The notes under the pieces: generated by a model
Told to the model about the DNA's origin: nothing
What the model saw: the letters and a program-made list of their open reading frames with translations, nothing else
Database searches by the model: none
Shown here: piece after piece, positions 5,535 through 7,552 of the stretch
Position numbering within the stretch: position 1 is the first letter of the stretch
Layout: each line of letters opens with the position of its first letter
From: JBGPYM01 sp041493205
GTDB taxonomy: Bacteria; Bacteroidota; Ignavibacteria; UBA10030; UBA6906
DNA length: 7,552 nucleotides
Reading direction: 5' to 3'
Assembly (NCBI GenBank): GCA_041493205.1
Contig: JBGPYM010000156.1
Location: 1-7,552 of the forward strand
Made by a program: the position numbers and the translations under genes

Positions 5535-7552
5535 TGGCAAAAAGAACCAAGGCGGCACCGAAGACGGGTGATGCGGGGGAAGGCGCCGCTGAGGCAACCG
5601 CTCCAAAGAAACGACCGCGGAAACGCACGGGCGCAGACATCGACCCGAGCGGCAAATCCCTCATTATCGTCGAATCACCCGCGAAAGCGAAGACCATCAA
5701 CAAGTACCTCGGGACGGACTTTGTCGTCGAGGCCTCGGTGGGCCACATCAAAAACCTCCCCAAGAGCAAGATCGGAATCGATATCGAGGGAGGATTCATT
5801 CCGGAATACGAAACGATCGCGGGGAAGGATGAAGTGATTGCGCGCCTGCGCGCGCATGCCCGCAAGGCGAAGGCGGTCTACCTGGCGACGGATCCGGACC
5901 GGGAAGGGGAGGCCATCGCATGGCACATCGCGAAGGAGATTGGCGCGGATAATTCCAACGTCCTGCGCGTGATGTTCAACGAGATCACCGAGCGGGGCAT
6001 CACCGAGGCGATGAAGCATCCGACGAAGGTGGATGAGAACCTCGTCAACTCGCAGCAGGCGCGTCGCGTCATGGACCGCCTCGTTGGATACAAGATTTCC
6101 CCCTTTGTCTGGAAAACCGTGTTTTACGGCCTCTCCGCAGGCCGCGTCCAGTCGGTCGCGGTGCGCCTCATCTGCGAACGGGAAGAGGCGATCAACTCCT
6201 TCCTGGCTGAAGAGTACTGGTCGATTGTCGGAGAGTTCCGCGCCGATGGCGGCGAACCGTTCTTCGCAAAACTGTTCAAGGTGGCGGGGGCCGATCCGGT
6301 CATCGGCGACAGCACGACCGCCGAGGGGTATGTCAATGACATCCGGAAGCAGTCGTTTGCCATCACCGAAGTCCAGAAGAAGCCGGTCCGCCGGAATCCT
6401 CCCGCGCCGTTTATCACGAGCACCCTGCAGCAGGAAGCCGCGCGCCGGCTCCGGTTCCATGCGAAACGGACGATGATGCTCGCGCAGAAACTGTACGAAG
6501 GCATCGACCTCGGCGAGGAAGGGCGCGTCGGCCTGATCACGTATATGCGTACGGACTCCACCCGGCTGAGTGACGACGCGGTCAGCGAAGTCCGAGAGTA
6601 TATCTACGAAAACTACGGGAAGGAATATCTCCCGCAGGAAGCGCGGCTGTTTAAGAAGGGAAAGTCGTCGCAGGACGCCCATGAAGCCATCCGGCCGACG
6701 TCGGCCCGCCACGCGCCCAAAGCCGTGCGCAAGTACCTCGACAAGGAGATGTTTGAGCTGTACGAGCTGATCTGGAACCGCTTTGTGGCCTGCCAGATGA
6801 ATCCGGCCGTCTTCGAGCAAACGACCGTCGATGTGAACGGGGGGGATTACTCCTTCCGCGCGACCGACTCCATCCCGACGTTCCGCGGCTTCCTGCAGGT
6901 GTACGACGATATCGCCGACGACGCCGAGAAGCAGGGAGACGACGAGGATCCCGTCTCGAAGCTTCCCGCCAATCTGAAGGAGGGGGATGTCGCACAGCTT
7001 ACCAACGTCATCCCGAACCAGCACTTCACCAAGCCGCCTCCCCGGTTCACGGAAAGCAGCCTTGTCAAGGAACTGGAAGCCCTCGGCATCGGCCGTCCCA
7101 GCACGTATGCCCTCATCGTGGATACCATTCAGGCGCGCAAGTACGTTGAGGCGAGGGAACGGCGGCTCTACCCCACCGAACTCGGCGTTGCCGTCAACCG
7201 GATCCTGGTGCAGAATTTCCCCCATCTGTTCAATATCGAATTTACCGCCCGGATGGAGGAGGAACTCGACACCATCGCTTCCGGCAGGCAGACCTATCAT
7301 CAGGTCATGGAGGACTTTTACCTCCCCTTCATCAAGGACCTCGAAGGGGTCGACAAGAACAGCGCCGCCATCAAGAAATCGCTGCAGGAAGCGACGGATG
7401 AGAAGTGCGAACTCTGCGGCAAGCCGATGATCATCAAGTGGGGACGGAACGGCCGCTTCATGGCGTGCAGCGGCTATCCCGCGTGCAAGAACACGAAACC
7501 GCTCCCGTCAGAGCAGGAACAGACCCGCCACACCATCGGCATCAAGTGCGAG
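5534..7552 (+). CDS. topA: DNA topoisomerase I (type IA), 3' truncated by window edge
   Basis: The frame is open for 673 codons from the ATG at 5534 to the window end with no frameshift. TopA relaxes negative supercoils by single-strand passage. A Lys/Arg/Ala-rich extension (1-40) precedes the Toprim domain (KSLIIVESPAKAKTINKYLG, 41-60) with the acidic triad Asp120, Asp122, Glu124 (TDPDREGE). The active-site tyrosine is Tyr337 in GLITYMRTDST. Conserved blocks FITSTLQQEAARRL (from 293) and FTESSLVKELEALGIGRPSTY (505-525) are present, with an Asp/Glu-rich stretch near 456-475. The first C-terminal zinc finger is Cys625, Cys628, Cys645 and Cys651, and a second is starting at Cys672. Perhaps 100 or more residues are missing. 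It is coupled to smg through TAATG, with only a distant GGAG. Apart from the truncation, all catalytic residues are intact. Confidence 0.97.
   Translation, partial: MAKRTKAAPKTGDAGEGAAEATAPKKRPRKRTGADIDPSGKSLIIVESPAKAKTINKYLGTDFVVEASVGHIKNLPKSKIGIDIEGGFIPEYETIAGKDEVIARLRAHARKAKAVYLATDPDREGEAIAWHIAKEIGADNSNVLRVMFNEITERGITEAMKHPTKVDENLVNSQQARRVMDRLVGYKISPFVWKTVFYGLSAGRVQSVAVRLICEREEAINSFLAEEYWSIVGEFRADGGEPFFAKLFKVAGADPVIGDSTTAEGYVNDIRKQSFAITEVQKKPVRRNPPAPFITSTLQQEAARRLRFHAKRTMMLAQKLYEGIDLGEEGRVGLITYMRTDSTRLSDDAVSEVREYIYENYGKEYLPQEARLFKKGKSSQDAHEAIRPTSARHAPKAVRKYLDKEMFELYELIWNRFVACQMNPAVFEQTTVDVNGGDYSFRATDSIPTFRGFLQVYDDIADDAEKQGDDEDPVSKLPANLKEGDVAQLTNVIPNQHFTKPPPRFTESSLVKELEALGIGRPSTYALIVDTIQARKYVEARERRLYPTELGVAVNRILVQNFPHLFNIEFTARMEEELDTIASGRQTYHQVMEDFYLPFIKDLEGVDKNSAAIKKSLQEATDEKCELCGKPMIIKWGRNGRFMACSGYPACKNTKPLPSEQEQTRHTIGIKCE

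Noticed and set aside
5675..7300. A 541-codon open frame on the minus strand opposite topA
   Set aside because: The + strand encodes an intact TopA with all motifs over the same bases. The antisense protein has no recognisable domain, and long antisense frames are expected from GC-rich third codon positions.
1..7552. An exotic defence, mobile or biosynthetic system
   Set aside because: Every substantial reading frame but one belongs to a common housekeeping or envelope family. I see no transposase, integrase, terminal repeats, CRISPR repeats or toxin-antitoxin pair.

Overview
The window is about 7.5 kb of compact, GC-rich (roughly 60%) bacterial chromosome with all genes on the + strand. It reads as ordinary housekeeping and cell-envelope DNA. 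I see no mobile element, CRISPR array, tRNA, rRNA, phage gene or defence system. Two lineage hints point to the Bacteroidota/Chlorobi/Ignavibacteria (FCB) side of the tree. The S41 peptidase has a C-terminal extension like those of Bacteroidetes-type tail-specific proteases. The YbeY signature is HGxLHLxGYxD, with Asp where proteobacteria have the third His. A near-consensus sigma70-type promoter (TTGACA-17-TATATT) argues against Bacteroidia proper, whose housekeeping promoters look different, so an Ignavibacteria/Chlorobi-like relative is my best guess. This is inference from motifs, not a database result.

Region 1 (1-3886) is a tightly packed run of four genes: a 5'-truncated S41 (CtpA/Prc-type) periplasmic protease, a DUF3108 protein with a signal peptide, a gamma-class carbonic anhydrase-family hexapeptide protein, and a PhnP-like metallo-beta-lactamase-fold hydrolase. 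Spacings are a 4-bp ATGA overlap, 5 bp and 25 bp, so they are probably co-transcribed from a promoter upstream of the window. The first two are exported envelope proteins and the last two are predicted cytoplasmic metalloenzymes. No shared pathway is evident.

Region 2 (3887-4135) is the only substantial intergenic gap (249 bp). It holds a strong predicted promoter, an inverted repeat over its -35 box, and a GC-rich leader of about 195 nt with a long stem-loop. It does not match any riboswitch or structured RNA I could recognise.

Region 3 (4136-7552) is a second chain: an unrecognised 168-aa protein with a very basic tail, ybeY (rRNA-maturation endoribonuclease), a DUF494/Smg protein, and topA (DNA topoisomerase I), which runs off the right edge. 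Each junction is a stop/start overlap (TGATG, GCATGA, TAATG), which implies translational coupling. The smg-topA adjacency is also known from proteobacteria. The operon links RNA maturation and DNA supercoiling control to an uncharacterised first gene.

The points most worth following up are the unknown operon-leading gene, its structured leader and possible operator, a perfect 11-bp-arm inverted repeat inside the DUF3108 signal-peptide region, and a tandem 14-bp duplication at the start of the MBL gene that may record a shifted start codon.
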